NCBI GenBank assembly: GCA_012961035.1
Contig: DUAC01000013.1
Coordinates: 1 to 48,066, forward strand
Direction: 5' to 3'
Source: Acidimicrobiia bacterium
Lineage (GTDB): Bacteria; Actinomycetota; Acidimicrobiia; Acidimicrobiales; MedAcidi-G1
Length of the DNA: 48,066 nucleotides
The position numbers and the translations under genes are program-made. Under the pieces are notes generated by a model. The model was given only the letters and a program-made list of their open reading frames with translations, did no database searches and was not told the origin of the DNA. Numbering within the stretch: position 1 is the first letter of the stretch; each line of letters opens with the position of its first letter. Shown here piece by piece: positions 1 to 8,141 of the stretch.

Positions 1-79
1 CCTCCTTCAGGAGTTCCCCGAGTCGTCCCACGGTCAGGACCACCGGGTCCTCGGACGGCACTTCGGCTTCCGGGGTCAC
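1..79 (-). CDS. N-terminus of an unidentified protein (runs off the left edge)
   Basis: A minus-strand frame opens with GTG at 79 and stays open to the window edge, giving about 26 residues that begin MTPEAEVPSEDPVVLTVG. The start is supported by a TAGGGT hexamer (complement at 87-92) seven bases upstream, the same leaderless arrangement seen at many starts in this window. Wobble positions are almost all G or C, as in the neighbouring genes. Too little protein is present to name a family. The stretch around TVGRLGELLKE vaguely recalls the start of exodeoxyribonuclease VII large subunits, but I do not rely on it. Confidence 0.45.
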   Translation of the reverse strand, partial: MTPEAEVPSEDPVVLTVGRLGELLKE

Positions 80-301
80 GACGGCGACCCTACCCACCAC
101 CTGTGACGGGTCCCGGCGGACCCGACGGCCTGCATGTTGTAACCGAACCGTCATCGGCCGAGTTGAGACACGGCGGGGTGTGACTACTACGTTCCAGCGG
201 TCGGCAGCCACTTTGTTTGGCTATAGACGATCCAAGCATTGGCGATCATGCAGGAACGGTCTAGGTTCCAGCGGTTGGTTGAGGGCACAGGGGGGTGGAA
301 C
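80..301. promoter_or_regulatory. Divergent promoter region with a repeated GTTCCAGCGG element
   Basis: This 222-base gap separates the leftward gene starting at 79 from the acyl-CoA synthetase. It holds a 13-of-14 direct repeat, GTTCCAGCGGTCGG at 191-204 and GTTCCAGCGGTTGG at 265-278. The second copy also forms an inverted repeat, GGAAC (253-257) with GTTCC (265-269). TATAGA at 222-227 is a plausible -10 box for the rightward operon. TAGGGT on the minus strand (87-92) serves the leftward gene. Regulator and transcription start are not known. Confidence 0.4.
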
Positions 302-2173
302 ATGGCACTTGTGGTTGAGGAACGTTCCTCCACGGATGCGCCGGCCCCGACGGTCACCGTTGCCAGCCTCGCCCGCGACTGGGGAATCAGCGACCCGAAC
401 CGCATCGCCATGCGGGAGAAGGACTTCGGGATCTGGCAGGAGTACTCCTGGGCCCGCACCTGGGGTCTCGTCATGGATGCTGCCCACGGTCTGCTGGCCC
501 TCGGAATCGACGTAGGCGACCGGGTCTCGATCCAGGCGGAGAACCGGCCCGAGTGGGTCATCCTGGACCTCGCAGCCGTAGCCGTGCGCGGCATCACCGT
601 CGGCTTCTATCCGACCAATCCCGCAGCAGAGGTCAAGTACCTGCTGACCGACTGCGGTGCCACCGTCCACCTGGCTGAGGACCAGGAGCAGGTCGACCGG
701 GTGCTGGAGATCGACCCGGCAGCGGTTCCGAACCTCGGTCGGATCATCTACTGCGAGCCCAGGGGCGTGCACTCCTACTCCGACGATCGGCTCATGGACT
801 GGGATGACTTCCTGGCAGCAGGCCGACAGCACCGGGCTGAGAACCCCGATGCGGTGGTGGACCGCATGGCCGAGGCCCGACCCGACGACGTGATGACGCT
901 GGTGTACACGTCGGGTACCACCGGCCCGCCCAAGGGGGCAATGCTCACCAACGCCAACACGGAGTTCTCGATCACACGGATCATGGGCGAGGACGGCCTG
1001 AGGGGAAAGCGTGTACCCACGGCGGACGACCTCGTGGTCACCTACCTGCCGTTGTGCCACGTGGCAGAGCGAATCTTCTCCACCTGGCACATGGTCTCCT
1101 GCGGTCTCTGCCTCAACTTCGCCGAGTCGATCGATACCGTCACGGTGAACCTCCGCGAGGTCCAGCCCACCCTGTTCTTCGCCGTGCCCCGCATCTGGGA
1201 GAAGCTCCACGCCACGGTGATGATCAAGGGCAGCGACTCATCGCCGTTCAAGCGCCTCTGGCTTCGCTCCGGCCTGAAGTTGGCCGGGGTGATCGGCCGG
1301 GAGAAGGTGGCCAACGGTGGCCTGCACACTCCGAAGAGCCGCCTCCTGAACCTGGTCGGCTACCCGCTGGTGTTCCGGGCCCTCCAGGAGCGCCTCGGCC
1401 TCCGGCGCTGCTGGCACGCCGGCTCGGGTGCGGCGCCCATTGCTCCCGAGGTGCTCGAGTTCTTCACAGGCATCGGCGTGCCCGTCTACGAGCTGTATGG
1501 CATGACGGAGAACTCCGCCGTGGCCACCGGGAACTTCCCGGGTCGGATGCGGCTCGGCACCGTCGGTGAGCCGTATCCGGACATCGGCTTCCGCCTGGAC
1601 GAGGAGACCGGTGAGATCCAGACGAAGCATCCGGGCGTCTTCGCCGGGTACTGGAACAGGCCCGAGCAGACCGCCGAGACGTTCACCGAGGACGGCTGGT
1701 TGATGACCGGTGACGTGGGTGAGTGGGTGGATGGAACCCACATCCGCATCATCGACAGGATCAAGCACATCATCATCACCGCCGGAGGAAAGAACATCTC
1801 GCCGTCGGAGATAGAGAACAGCCTCAAGACATCGCTGTACGTCAAGGAGGCCATGGTCATCGGCGACCGTCGAAAGTTCCTGTCGGCGCTCATCGGGATC
1901 GAGTTGGACACGGTGGGCGACTGGGCCCTGCGAAAGAACATTCCGTACACCACCTACAGGGACCTCTCCGAGAAGCCCGAGGTCCTGGAGCTCATACAGG
2001 GCGTGGTCAACGAGGCCAACGAGAAGTTCGCACGGGTGGAGTCGATTCGGGAGTTCCGGATGATCCCCAAGGAGCTCGATCACGAGGATGGTGAGTTGAC
2101 CGCCACCCAGAAGATCAAGCGTTCGGCCATGGAGGAGGCCTTCGGCGGCCTCATCGAGGAGATGTACGCATGA
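302..2173 (+). CDS. Long-chain-type acyl-CoA synthetase (AMP-forming)
   Basis: It should activate a carboxylic acid to its CoA thioester through an acyl-adenylate. About 623 residues, usual for the FadD15/ACSL-type class. The P-loop YTSGTTGPPKG lies near residue 200, YGMTE near 397, GWLMTGDVG near 464, and the C-terminal ATQKIKR, carrying the catalytic lysine, near 602. The start is placed at ATG 302, six bases after a GGGGGG tract; ATG 248 and TTG 239 are in frame but lie inside the putative control region. The gene overlaps livH by ATGA. Its place at the head of a branched-chain-type ABC transporter operon suggests that the imported compound, or a product of it, is the acid activated. The substrate cannot be read from sequence. 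Confidence 0.9.
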   Translation: MALVVEERSSTDAPAPTVTVASLARDWGISDPNRIAMREKDFGIWQEYSWARTWGLVMDAAHGLLALGIDVGDRVSIQAENRPEWVILDLAAVAVRGITVGFYPTNPAAEVKYLLTDCGATVHLAEDQEQVDRVLEIDPAAVPNLGRIIYCEPRGVHSYSDDRLMDWDDFLAAGRQHRAENPDAVVDRMAEARPDDVMTLVYTSGTTGPPKGAMLTNANTEFSITRIMGEDGLRGKRVPTADDLVVTYLPLCHVAERIFSTWHMVSCGLCLNFAESIDTVTVNLREVQPTLFFAVPRIWEKLHATVMIKGSDSSPFKRLWLRSGLKLAGVIGREKVANGGLHTPKSRLLNLVGYPLVFRALQERLGLRRCWHAGSGAAPIAPEVLEFFTGIGVPVYELYGMTENSAVATGNFPGRMRLGTVGEPYPDIGFRLDEETGEIQTKHPGVFAGYWNRPEQTAETFTEDGWLMTGDVGEWVDGTHIRIIDRIKHIIITAGGKNISPSEIENSLKTSLYVKEAMVIGDRRKFLSALIGIELDTVGDWALRKNIPYTTYRDLSEKPEVLELIQGVVNEANEKFARVESIREFRMIPKELDHEDGELTATQKIKRSAMEEAFGGLIEEMYA

Positions 2174-3144
2174 TCGGCGTGCTGGCCCAGGCGTCCACCA
2201 CGGACTTCGACATCTTCGTACAGACCTTCTTCAAGGCCACGGCCCTGGGTTCCCTCTACTCGCTGCTGGCCCTCGGCTTCGTCCTCGTCTACAAGTCCAC
2301 CCAGACGCTCAACTTCGCCCAGGGGGCAATGGCCCTGGTCGGCGCATGGTTCCTCTCCCTCGTCTTCATCGACTGGGACTTCCCGGCTCGCTGGCTGCCC
2401 GGGCCCAACTGGTTGCACTGGATCATCGCCCTGCTGGTCGCGGCAGCCATGGCCGCCGTCATGGGCATGGCCATCGAGAAGTACACGATCCGTCCCATGA
2501 TCGGCCAGCCGCTCTTCTCCATGGCGATGATCACCCTGGCACTCGAGGTCATCCTGCGGACCATCTCGTTCGATGCGGTGAACCTCACGACACGCAGTCT
2601 CGGAGTGCCGTGGGGAACACGGATCTTCATGCTCGGAGGGGCCCGGGTGGCCTGGTCCTACATCGCTGCCACGGCCATGGCCCTGTTGGCGTTCGTGGCG
2701 ATATGGCGGTTCTTCAAGACCCGGATGGGCATTGCCATGCGCGCCACCTCGTTCGACCAGGAGGCGGCGATGGCCCAGGGAATCAACGTCTCCCGGGTCT
2801 TCTCGATCGCATGGGCGTCTGGAGCCTCCCTTGCGGCCTTTGCCGGCGTGTTCGCGTCAATGTCACCCTGGCCGTCCGGTGGAACCGCCAACCGTGACGG
2901 CGCCTTCTTCGTGTTCCGTGCCCTTCCGGCGGTCGTGCTGGGTGGCCTCGACTCCGTGGTGGGTGCCCTCGTGGGTGGGATGATCATCGGCTTCTCGGAG
3001 ATCTACGCCGGCCAGTACCTCGCGAACTACACCGGCGTGCTGGGGGTCGGCTACCAGCAGGTCATCCCCTACCTAGTGATGCTGGTCGGGCTGCTCGTCA
3101 GGCCATACGGGCTCTACGGAACCGTGGAGGTCCGCCGGGTATGA
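2170..3144 (+). CDS. livH: Branched-chain-type ABC transporter permease LivH
   Basis: Inner-membrane permease of 324 residues with about eight hydrophobic segments. It shows the LivH-family N-terminus (GSLYSLLALGFVLVYKST, NFAQGAMALVGAW) and a late cytoplasmic loop with the pattern MRATSFDQEAAMAQGIN near residues 190-206, where the ATPases couple. It overlaps the preceding synthetase by ATGA, so translation is probably coupled. With LivM it should form the channel of a HAAT-family importer. Family members move branched-chain amino acids, amides, urea or aromatic acids; the linked synthetase favours a carboxylic acid here. Confidence 0.9.
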   Translation: MIGVLAQASTTDFDIFVQTFFKATALGSLYSLLALGFVLVYKSTQTLNFAQGAMALVGAWFLSLVFIDWDFPARWLPGPNWLHWIIALLVAAAMAAVMGMAIEKYTIRPMIGQPLFSMAMITLALEVILRTISFDAVNLTTRSLGVPWGTRIFMLGGARVAWSYIAATAMALLAFVAIWRFFKTRMGIAMRATSFDQEAAMAQGINVSRVFSIAWASGASLAAFAGVFASMSPWPSGGTANRDGAFFVFRALPAVVLGGLDSVVGALVGGMIIGFSEIYAGQYLANYTGVLGVGYQQVIPYLVMLVGLLVRPYGLYGTVEVRRV

Positions 3145-3182
3145 CACCGACCGCATCCCTGAACGATCGGACCGCCCGGTGA
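3141..3182 (+). other. 13-codon mini-ORF linking livH and livM
   Basis: ATG at 3141 overlaps the livH stop (ATGA) and opens a 13-codon frame, MTPTASLNDRTAR, whose TGA (3180-3182) overlaps the GTG start of livM (GTGA). The short frame therefore joins the two permease genes stop-to-start at both ends. It could act as a translational-coupling peptide. It could also be the true livM N-terminus separated by a one-base frameshift, real or from assembly. No homology can be judged at this length. Confidence 0.4.
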
Positions 3183-4432
3183 GGGGTCGGCCAGGTCTCT
3201 ACACCTCGTACGAGGCAGAGGCGGCGCTGCTTCCCACGCGCACCAGGAAGGTGGCCCTGGGGCTGCTGATCCTGGTGTTGGTGCTGATGCCGTTCTCCCT
3301 GCCGGTCATCGACCAGATCCCCTTCGTCCGGTTCCTCGGCGACGCCCCCTGGCTGCGGGTTGTCAACCGTGCCCTCATCTTCTGCATCGCAGCCCTGGGC
3401 CTGAACCTCCTGGCCGGCCTTGCCGGACAGGTCTCCCTGGGTCACGCCTTCTTCATGGGGGTTGGCGCCTACACGGCAGTGCTGATGGGTGGTGTATCCA
3501 CGCCGCACCTGTGGGGTTGGGGCCTACCAATGTGGCTGTGGCTGCCGGCTTCGGGCGTGGTGGCTGCCGGTGTGGGCATCCTGGTCGCTCCAGCCGCCGT
3601 GAGGGTCCGGGGTCTCTACCTGGCGATTACCACGATCGGACTGGTTTTCATCGGCCTCCACCTGTCAAGGGTGTTCGAGGAGATCGCCGGTCCCGGCGCG
3701 TTGGGACGTAAGTGGCCGAAGTTGCAGTTGCGCCTCTGGAAGGAAGAGGAGCCCTTCCTGGACTTCTCAGGGAACGGTCACTGGTTCTGGTTCGATGTGA
3801 ATCGAACCCAGAAGACCTACTACTTCCTCCTGGCCCTGCTGGTGCTGTTCGCTCTTGCGGCTGCCAACCTTGCCCGGAGCCGTACCGGACGGTCGTGGGC
3901 AGCCATCCGGGACCGGGACGTGGCTGCCGAGATCATGGGCGTAGCCGAGTTCCGCGCCAAGACAACGGCGTTCGCCATCTCGTCGTTCTACGCAGGGGTG
4001 GCAGGTGCCCTGCTGGCATCCATGGTCGGCCAGATGAACCCTGAGGCATGGAACCTCCTCCTCTCCGTGGAGTTCGTGGCCATCCTCCTGATCGGAGGCA
4101 TGGGTCGCGTGTCTGGCGCCATCATGGGAACCTTCTTCGTGGTGCTGTCGCCACGGTTCGTCGAGCAGTTCATCGGGTGGACGGCCGACCAGGCTGAGGG
4201 CGACGGCCTCTTCAGCGGGTTCTGGGACCTGCTGGTAGTCGTCGGGTCTGGCGATTTCGGCCTCATCTCAGTGACCCAGCAGGCGCTCGGCTTTCCACTG
4301 CCGGCCAGCGCCCTCGATGAGATCATCTACGGCGTTCTGATAATAGTCTTCCTGCTGTTCGAGCCTCTAGGCCTGTTCGGCATATGGGTGAAGGTCCGTA
4401 ATTACTGGAAGGGATGGCCGTTCAGCTACTGA
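3179..4432 (+). CDS. livM: Branched-chain-type ABC transporter permease LivM
   Basis: Second permease subunit, 417 residues, with family marks ALGLNLLAGLAGQVSLGHAFFMGVGAY near residues 64-91 and the coupling-loop pattern SWAAIRDRDVAAEIMGV near 239. It is longer than many LivM proteins: an insertion near 170-205 (WKEEEPFLDFSGNGHWFWFD) and another near 330-370 fall between membrane segments. It starts with GTG, since no other in-frame start exists downstream of the preceding stop that would keep the N-terminus. Start and frame relation to the 13-codon mini-ORF are uncertain. Confidence 0.88.
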   Translation: MRGRPGLYTSYEAEAALLPTRTRKVALGLLILVLVLMPFSLPVIDQIPFVRFLGDAPWLRVVNRALIFCIAALGLNLLAGLAGQVSLGHAFFMGVGAYTAVLMGGVSTPHLWGWGLPMWLWLPASGVVAAGVGILVAPAAVRVRGLYLAITTIGLVFIGLHLSRVFEEIAGPGALGRKWPKLQLRLWKEEEPFLDFSGNGHWFWFDVNRTQKTYYFLLALLVLFALAAANLARSRTGRSWAAIRDRDVAAEIMGVAEFRAKTTAFAISSFYAGVAGALLASMVGQMNPEAWNLLLSVEFVAILLIGGMGRVSGAIMGTFFVVLSPRFVEQFIGWTADQAEGDGLFSGFWDLLVVVGSGDFGLISVTQQALGFPLPASALDEIIYGVLIIVFLLFEPLGLFGIWVKVRNYWKGWPFSY

Positions 4433-4506
4433 GCCGCCATTCCGACACAACAGATCTCGGGGCCGTTGAGGGGTCCGGGTACCGACAACATGAGGGGAAC
4501 ACCAAC

Positions 4507-5901
4507 ATGAAGCGACTGACCAGGGTGTTGGCATTGCTGCTGGCGCTCACGATGGTCGCTGCCGCCTGCGGCAGTGACGATGACGATGGTGGCGAGGCTG
4601 CACCGGTAACGACCGCTGCACCAGTTGCCACTGATGCAGACGCATCTTCAGACGCAGCCGAGGCTTCGATCGCGTTCGACTACGGCGTTGATGAGGACAC
4701 TGTCCGGATTGGCGCCATTGCGGACCTGAGTGGGATCTTCTCGGGTCTTGTGACCCAGATCGTCGACGCTCAGACCGTCTACTGGGACATGGTGAATGCC
4801 GCCGGTGGTATTGGCGGCAAGCAGGTGGAGTTCATCGTGCTGGACAACGCGTATGACGTGCCGACGCATCTGGAGCGTTACGAGGCAATGCGTGACACCG
4901 GCGCTGACGGCGTGGTCATGTTGAGCCAGTCCACCGGTTCGCCGCACACGGCGGCGATCGCCGAGATGGCCATCGAGGACAACCTGGCGGTCATTCCGCT
5001 GTCGTGGTACTCGGGTTGGTCGGATCCGGACTTCGGCAAGAACATCTTCGAGTCGTACAGCAACTACTGCTACGAGGCCATGAACGGCGTCGACTACCTG
5101 AACCGCTACATGCAGGAACAGGGCGTGGGGTCACCCACCCTGGCCATCGTGAGCTTCCCGGGTGAGTACGGCGGCGATGGTGCTGCCGGTGCACGCCTTG
5201 CGGCCGAGGCACTCGGCATCGAGGTGGTTGCTGACCTTGGTGGCACCGTCATCCCGGGTGCGGACAACACCCCGGTGATCAGCCAGTTGGTGGAGGCCAA
5301 CGCCGACATGGTGTGGACGACGCTCAGCTCGGGCACCCTCACCGAGGCGATGCTGGGCGCCAGCGCCCAGGGCTACGAGCCGATGTGGTCAGGCAACGTC
5401 CCGTCGTTCAGCTACCTGCTGCTGGGTGGTGACGTGGCTCCGCTCCTGGACACCAACTACATAGCCAACACGTACATCGTGACGTGGAACACCCCCAATG
5501 TTCCGGGCCTTGAGAAGTTGAAGGCGGAGATGACCGCTGCGATGCCCGACGCTGTTGTCTCTGACGCCTACATCATGGGTTGGACAGAGGCGATGGCTGC
5601 CCATCAGGCACTCGACCAGGCGGCGAGCAACGGGGACATGACCCGCGCTGGCGTCGTCAGGGCGTTCAACGAGATCACCGCCGAGTTCGATGGCCTGGCA
5701 CCGACCCAGTCATGGGGTGGTGGTGACGTGAACGACCTGATCGTCCGCGAGACCTACACCTATGACGTGGTGCTCGCCGACTACGACGCCGGGGCGACCC
5801 TGGCCGAGGGTGGCGGTACGGGAACGGTCCTCGTCGAGGGCCCGCGTGCCGCAGACATCACCAAGGCACATGTCTACGTAGGAGCCTGCGACAAGGGCTG
5901 A
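4507..5901 (+). CDS. ABC transporter substrate-binding lipoprotein (Peripla_BP_6 type)
   Basis: Extracytoplasmic receptor, 464 residues, for the importer encoded around it. A lipoprotein signal ends at TMVAAAC with the lipidated cysteine at residue 21, followed by an Asp/Gly and Ala/Thr/Val-rich tether to about residue 55. The binding fold then starts with VRIGAIADLSGIFSG, typical of Leu/Ile/Val-binding protein relatives. ATG 4507 is chosen because GAGGGGAA precedes it and the signal peptide starts there; an in-frame start at 4414 would spoil the signal. A strong stem-loop follows the stop, which would let this gene be expressed above the downstream ATPases. Confidence 0.9.
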   Translation: MKRLTRVLALLLALTMVAAACGSDDDDGGEAAPVTTAAPVATDADASSDAAEASIAFDYGVDEDTVRIGAIADLSGIFSGLVTQIVDAQTVYWDMVNAAGGIGGKQVEFIVLDNAYDVPTHLERYEAMRDTGADGVVMLSQSTGSPHTAAIAEMAIEDNLAVIPLSWYSGWSDPDFGKNIFESYSNYCYEAMNGVDYLNRYMQEQGVGSPTLAIVSFPGEYGGDGAAGARLAAEALGIEVVADLGGTVIPGADNTPVISQLVEANADMVWTTLSSGTLTEAMLGASAQGYEPMWSGNVPSFSYLLLGGDVAPLLDTNYIANTYIVTWNTPNVPGLEKLKAEMTAAMPDAVVSDAYIMGWTEAMAAHQALDQAASNGDMTRAGVVRAFNEITAEFDGLAPTQSWGGGDVNDLIVRETYTYDVVLADYDAGATLAEGGGTGTVLVEGPRAADITKAHVYVGACDKG

Positions 5902-5934
5902 TCCTCCGGGATACACCCTTGCCTGAACGCGTGA

Positions 5935-5970
5935 GGAAGGGGGTGGCTGGTTCGCCGGCCGCCCCCTTCC
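5935..5970 (+). terminator. Long stem-loop with TTCG loop (attenuator or 3'-stabilising hairpin)
   Basis: A 16-base arm at 5935-5950 pairs with 5955-5970 around a TTCG tetraloop; only two positions are not Watson-Crick and both are G-U. Only a weak T-rich stretch (GTTTGGATTTT) follows. It lies 33 bases after the binding-protein stop and 42 before livF. It is therefore more likely a partial terminator or mRNA stabiliser that raises binding-protein expression over the ATPases than a complete operon end. Confidence 0.75.
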
Positions 5971-6012
5971 CACCCGTTTGGATTTTGACCGCCCCCGACA
6001 CATCCGGAAACC

Positions 6013-6807
6013 ATGCTTGAGATCGCCAACCTGGAAGTCGTATACAACGAGGTCATCCTCGTGCTGCGCGGCCTCAGCATCGAGGTACCGGATGGACACA
6101 TCGTGGCCCTGCTGGGTGCCAACGGGGCAGGCAAGACCACGACCACTAGGGCCATCACAGGCCTGCTGGACATGCACGATGGAAAGGTGACCAAGGGGTC
6201 CGTAACCTTCGACGGTCATCGAATCGACGATGATGATCCCTCAGCCATCGTGCGTTCAGGCATCACCCAGGTGATGGAGGGCCGCCGGGTGTTCGCCGAG
6301 CTCACCGTGGATGAGAACCTGATCACCGGTGGGATCACGAACACTGATCGCAAGGCACTGGCTGTCGCCCATGACCGTGTCATGACGATGTTCCCGGTGC
6401 TGGCGGAGCGGCGGAAGTCCACTGCCGGCTACCTGTCAGGTGGCGAGCAGCAGATGCTCGCGATAGGACGCGCTCTGATGGCTGATCCGAAGCTGCTGAT
6501 CCTGGATGAACCGTCCCTCGGCCTGGCCCCGAAGCTCGTGGCACAGATCCGCGACACGATCGTGGAGATCAACACGGCGGGAACGAGCGTGCTGCTGATC
6601 GAGCAGAACGCCAGGATGGCCCTGTCCATTGCCAACTACGGCTACGTCCTGGAGACAGGCAAGGTCGTCATGGACGGAGAGGCTGAGAAACTCCTCAAGG
6701 ACGAGGACATCCAGGAGTTCTACCTGGGCCTTCATGGAGACGAGGGCGAGCGGAAGTCGTTCCGGGACGTGAAGCACTACAAGCGGCGGAAGCGGTGGTT
6801 GTCATGA
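6013..6807 (+). CDS. livF: Branched-chain-type ABC transporter ATPase LivF
   Basis: Cytoplasmic ATPase, 264 residues. Walker A GANGAGKT is at residues 35-42, signature LSGGEQQ at 141-147 and Walker B LLILDEP at 161-167. The LivF-type switch region LLIEQNARMAL follows. It has a basic C-terminal tail (about 20 residues ending HYKRRKRWLS) beyond the usual family end near 240. It overlaps livG by ATGA. The order livF before livG is the reverse of the classical liv operon. Confidence 0.9.
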   Translation: MLEIANLEVVYNEVILVLRGLSIEVPDGHIVALLGANGAGKTTTTRAITGLLDMHDGKVTKGSVTFDGHRIDDDDPSAIVRSGITQVMEGRRVFAELTVDENLITGGITNTDRKALAVAHDRVMTMFPVLAERRKSTAGYLSGGEQQMLAIGRALMADPKLLILDEPSLGLAPKLVAQIRDTIVEINTAGTSVLLIEQNARMALSIANYGYVLETGKVVMDGEAEKLLKDEDIQEFYLGLHGDEGERKSFRDVKHYKRRKRWLS

Positions 6808-7595
6808 GCGGGCCATTGCTGGAACTGGACGGCATCAGCCTGTCGTTCAAGGGCGTGAAGGCCATCACCGACGTGTCGTTCAAGGTCGGCGAGGGCGAGC
6901 TGTTCGCCATCATCGGCCCCAACGGGGCAGGCAAGACGTCGATCTTCAACTCCATCAGCCAGGTGTACCGGCCCCAGGAGGGCGACATCAGGTGGAAGGG
7001 CAAGTCCATCATGGGCCAGCGCCCCGACCACATCGCCGGGATGGGCATAGCCCGCACCTTCCAGAACATCGAGCTCTTCCCGCACATGACGGTGCTGGAG
7101 AACCTGCTGCTGGGTCGCCACATCCGCATGAAGACGTCCTGGCTGGCCGGGGCGCTGTGGTTGGGACCGGCGAAGCGGGAGGAGATGACGAACCGACGTG
7201 CCGTCGAGGACATCATCGACTTCCTGGAGATCGAGCGGTGGCGGAAGCATCCGGTGGCGCTGCTGCCGTACGGCTTCCAGAAGCGGGTCGAGCTGGGGCG
7301 TGCCCTGGCCATGGAACCCGAGCTCCTCCTGCTGGACGAGCCGGTGGCCGGCATGAACCTCGAGGAGACCGAGGACATGGCCCGGTTCATCCTGGATATC
7401 CGCCAGGAACTGGGTATCTCCATTCTCCTGGTGGAGCACGACATGGGCCTCGTCATGGACGTAGCCGATCGGGTGCTGGTGCTGGACTTCGGCCAGAAGA
7501 TCTCCGAGGGCGAACCGGCCGAGGTCCAGCGGGACCCGGCGGTCATCGCCGCCTACCTGGGCGACGAGGCCGGACTGGCCGCTGCCGACTCGTGA
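6804..7595 (+). CDS. livG: Branched-chain-type ABC transporter ATPase LivG
   Basis: Second ATPase of the importer, 263 residues. Walker A GPNGAGKT lies at 38-45 and Walker B LLLLDEP at 174-180. The signature region reads LPYGFQKRVE instead of LSGGQ, as in many LivG proteins. IARTFQNIELFPHMTVLENL is typical of the LivG half. ATG 6804 overlaps the livF stop, and the end overlaps the regulator gene by GTGA, so all three are probably translationally coupled. Confidence 0.9.
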   Translation: MSGPLLELDGISLSFKGVKAITDVSFKVGEGELFAIIGPNGAGKTSIFNSISQVYRPQEGDIRWKGKSIMGQRPDHIAGMGIARTFQNIELFPHMTVLENLLLGRHIRMKTSWLAGALWLGPAKREEMTNRRAVEDIIDFLEIERWRKHPVALLPYGFQKRVELGRALAMEPELLLLDEPVAGMNLEETEDMARFILDIRQELGISILLVEHDMGLVMDVADRVLVLDFGQKISEGEPAEVQRDPAVIAAYLGDEAGLAAADS

Positions 7596-8092
7596 CCGGC
7601 GGGCAGCGCTCCGACCCCTTCCTGGAGCAGGCCACCGAGCGGGTGGCCGGGGCCTACGACGACGTCGACCTGGGTGTGTTCCAACTGGCGTTGGCGTTGA
7701 CGCGGGCCTCGAACAGGATGGCCCGCCACGTCGAGTCGTCGGTCCACCGACCTCGGAACCTGACCACGGCAGGCTTCCGCATCCTCTTCACGATCTGGTC
7801 CTGTGGCCCGCTGGAGGCCCACCGGATCGCCCTGCTGGCCGGGCTCTCGCGGGCGTCGGTGTCCAGCGTCGTGAACACCCTGGAGAGGGATGGGCATGTG
7901 GTGAGGTCCCGCGAGCAGGACGACCGGCGCCTGGTCACCGTGTCGCTTACCGGATCTGGCTCCGACCTGGTGAGGGATGCGTACGCCGGCCAGCACGAGG
8001 TGGAACGGTCCATCTTCGGCTCGATGCCGGCGGTCGAACGCTCCACCTTCACCCGACTGCTGGAGATGGTGCTCGACGGCCCGATGGCCTGA
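7592..8092 (+). CDS. MarR-family transcriptional regulator
   Basis: 166 residues from GTG 7592, which overlaps the livG stop. The winged-helix domain spans about residues 57-125, with recognition helix LSRASVSSVVNTLERDG and the wing motif REQDDRRLVTV typical of MarR. As the last gene of the operon it is a good candidate for controlling uptake and activation, perhaps with an acyl-CoA as ligand, as known for other MarR regulators of acid catabolism. The frame stays open upstream inside livG, but that part is out of phase with any family member. Confidence 0.88.
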   Translation: MTGGQRSDPFLEQATERVAGAYDDVDLGVFQLALALTRASNRMARHVESSVHRPRNLTTAGFRILFTIWSCGPLEAHRIALLAGLSRASVSSVVNTLERDGHVVRSREQDDRRLVTVSLTGSGSDLVRDAYAGQHEVERSIFGSMPAVERSTFTRLLEMVLDGPMA

Positions 8093-8141
8093 TCGGAGAC
8101 CGTGGTCCCGGGCGACCGCGTCGGTTGGCGTGGACGTCGGG

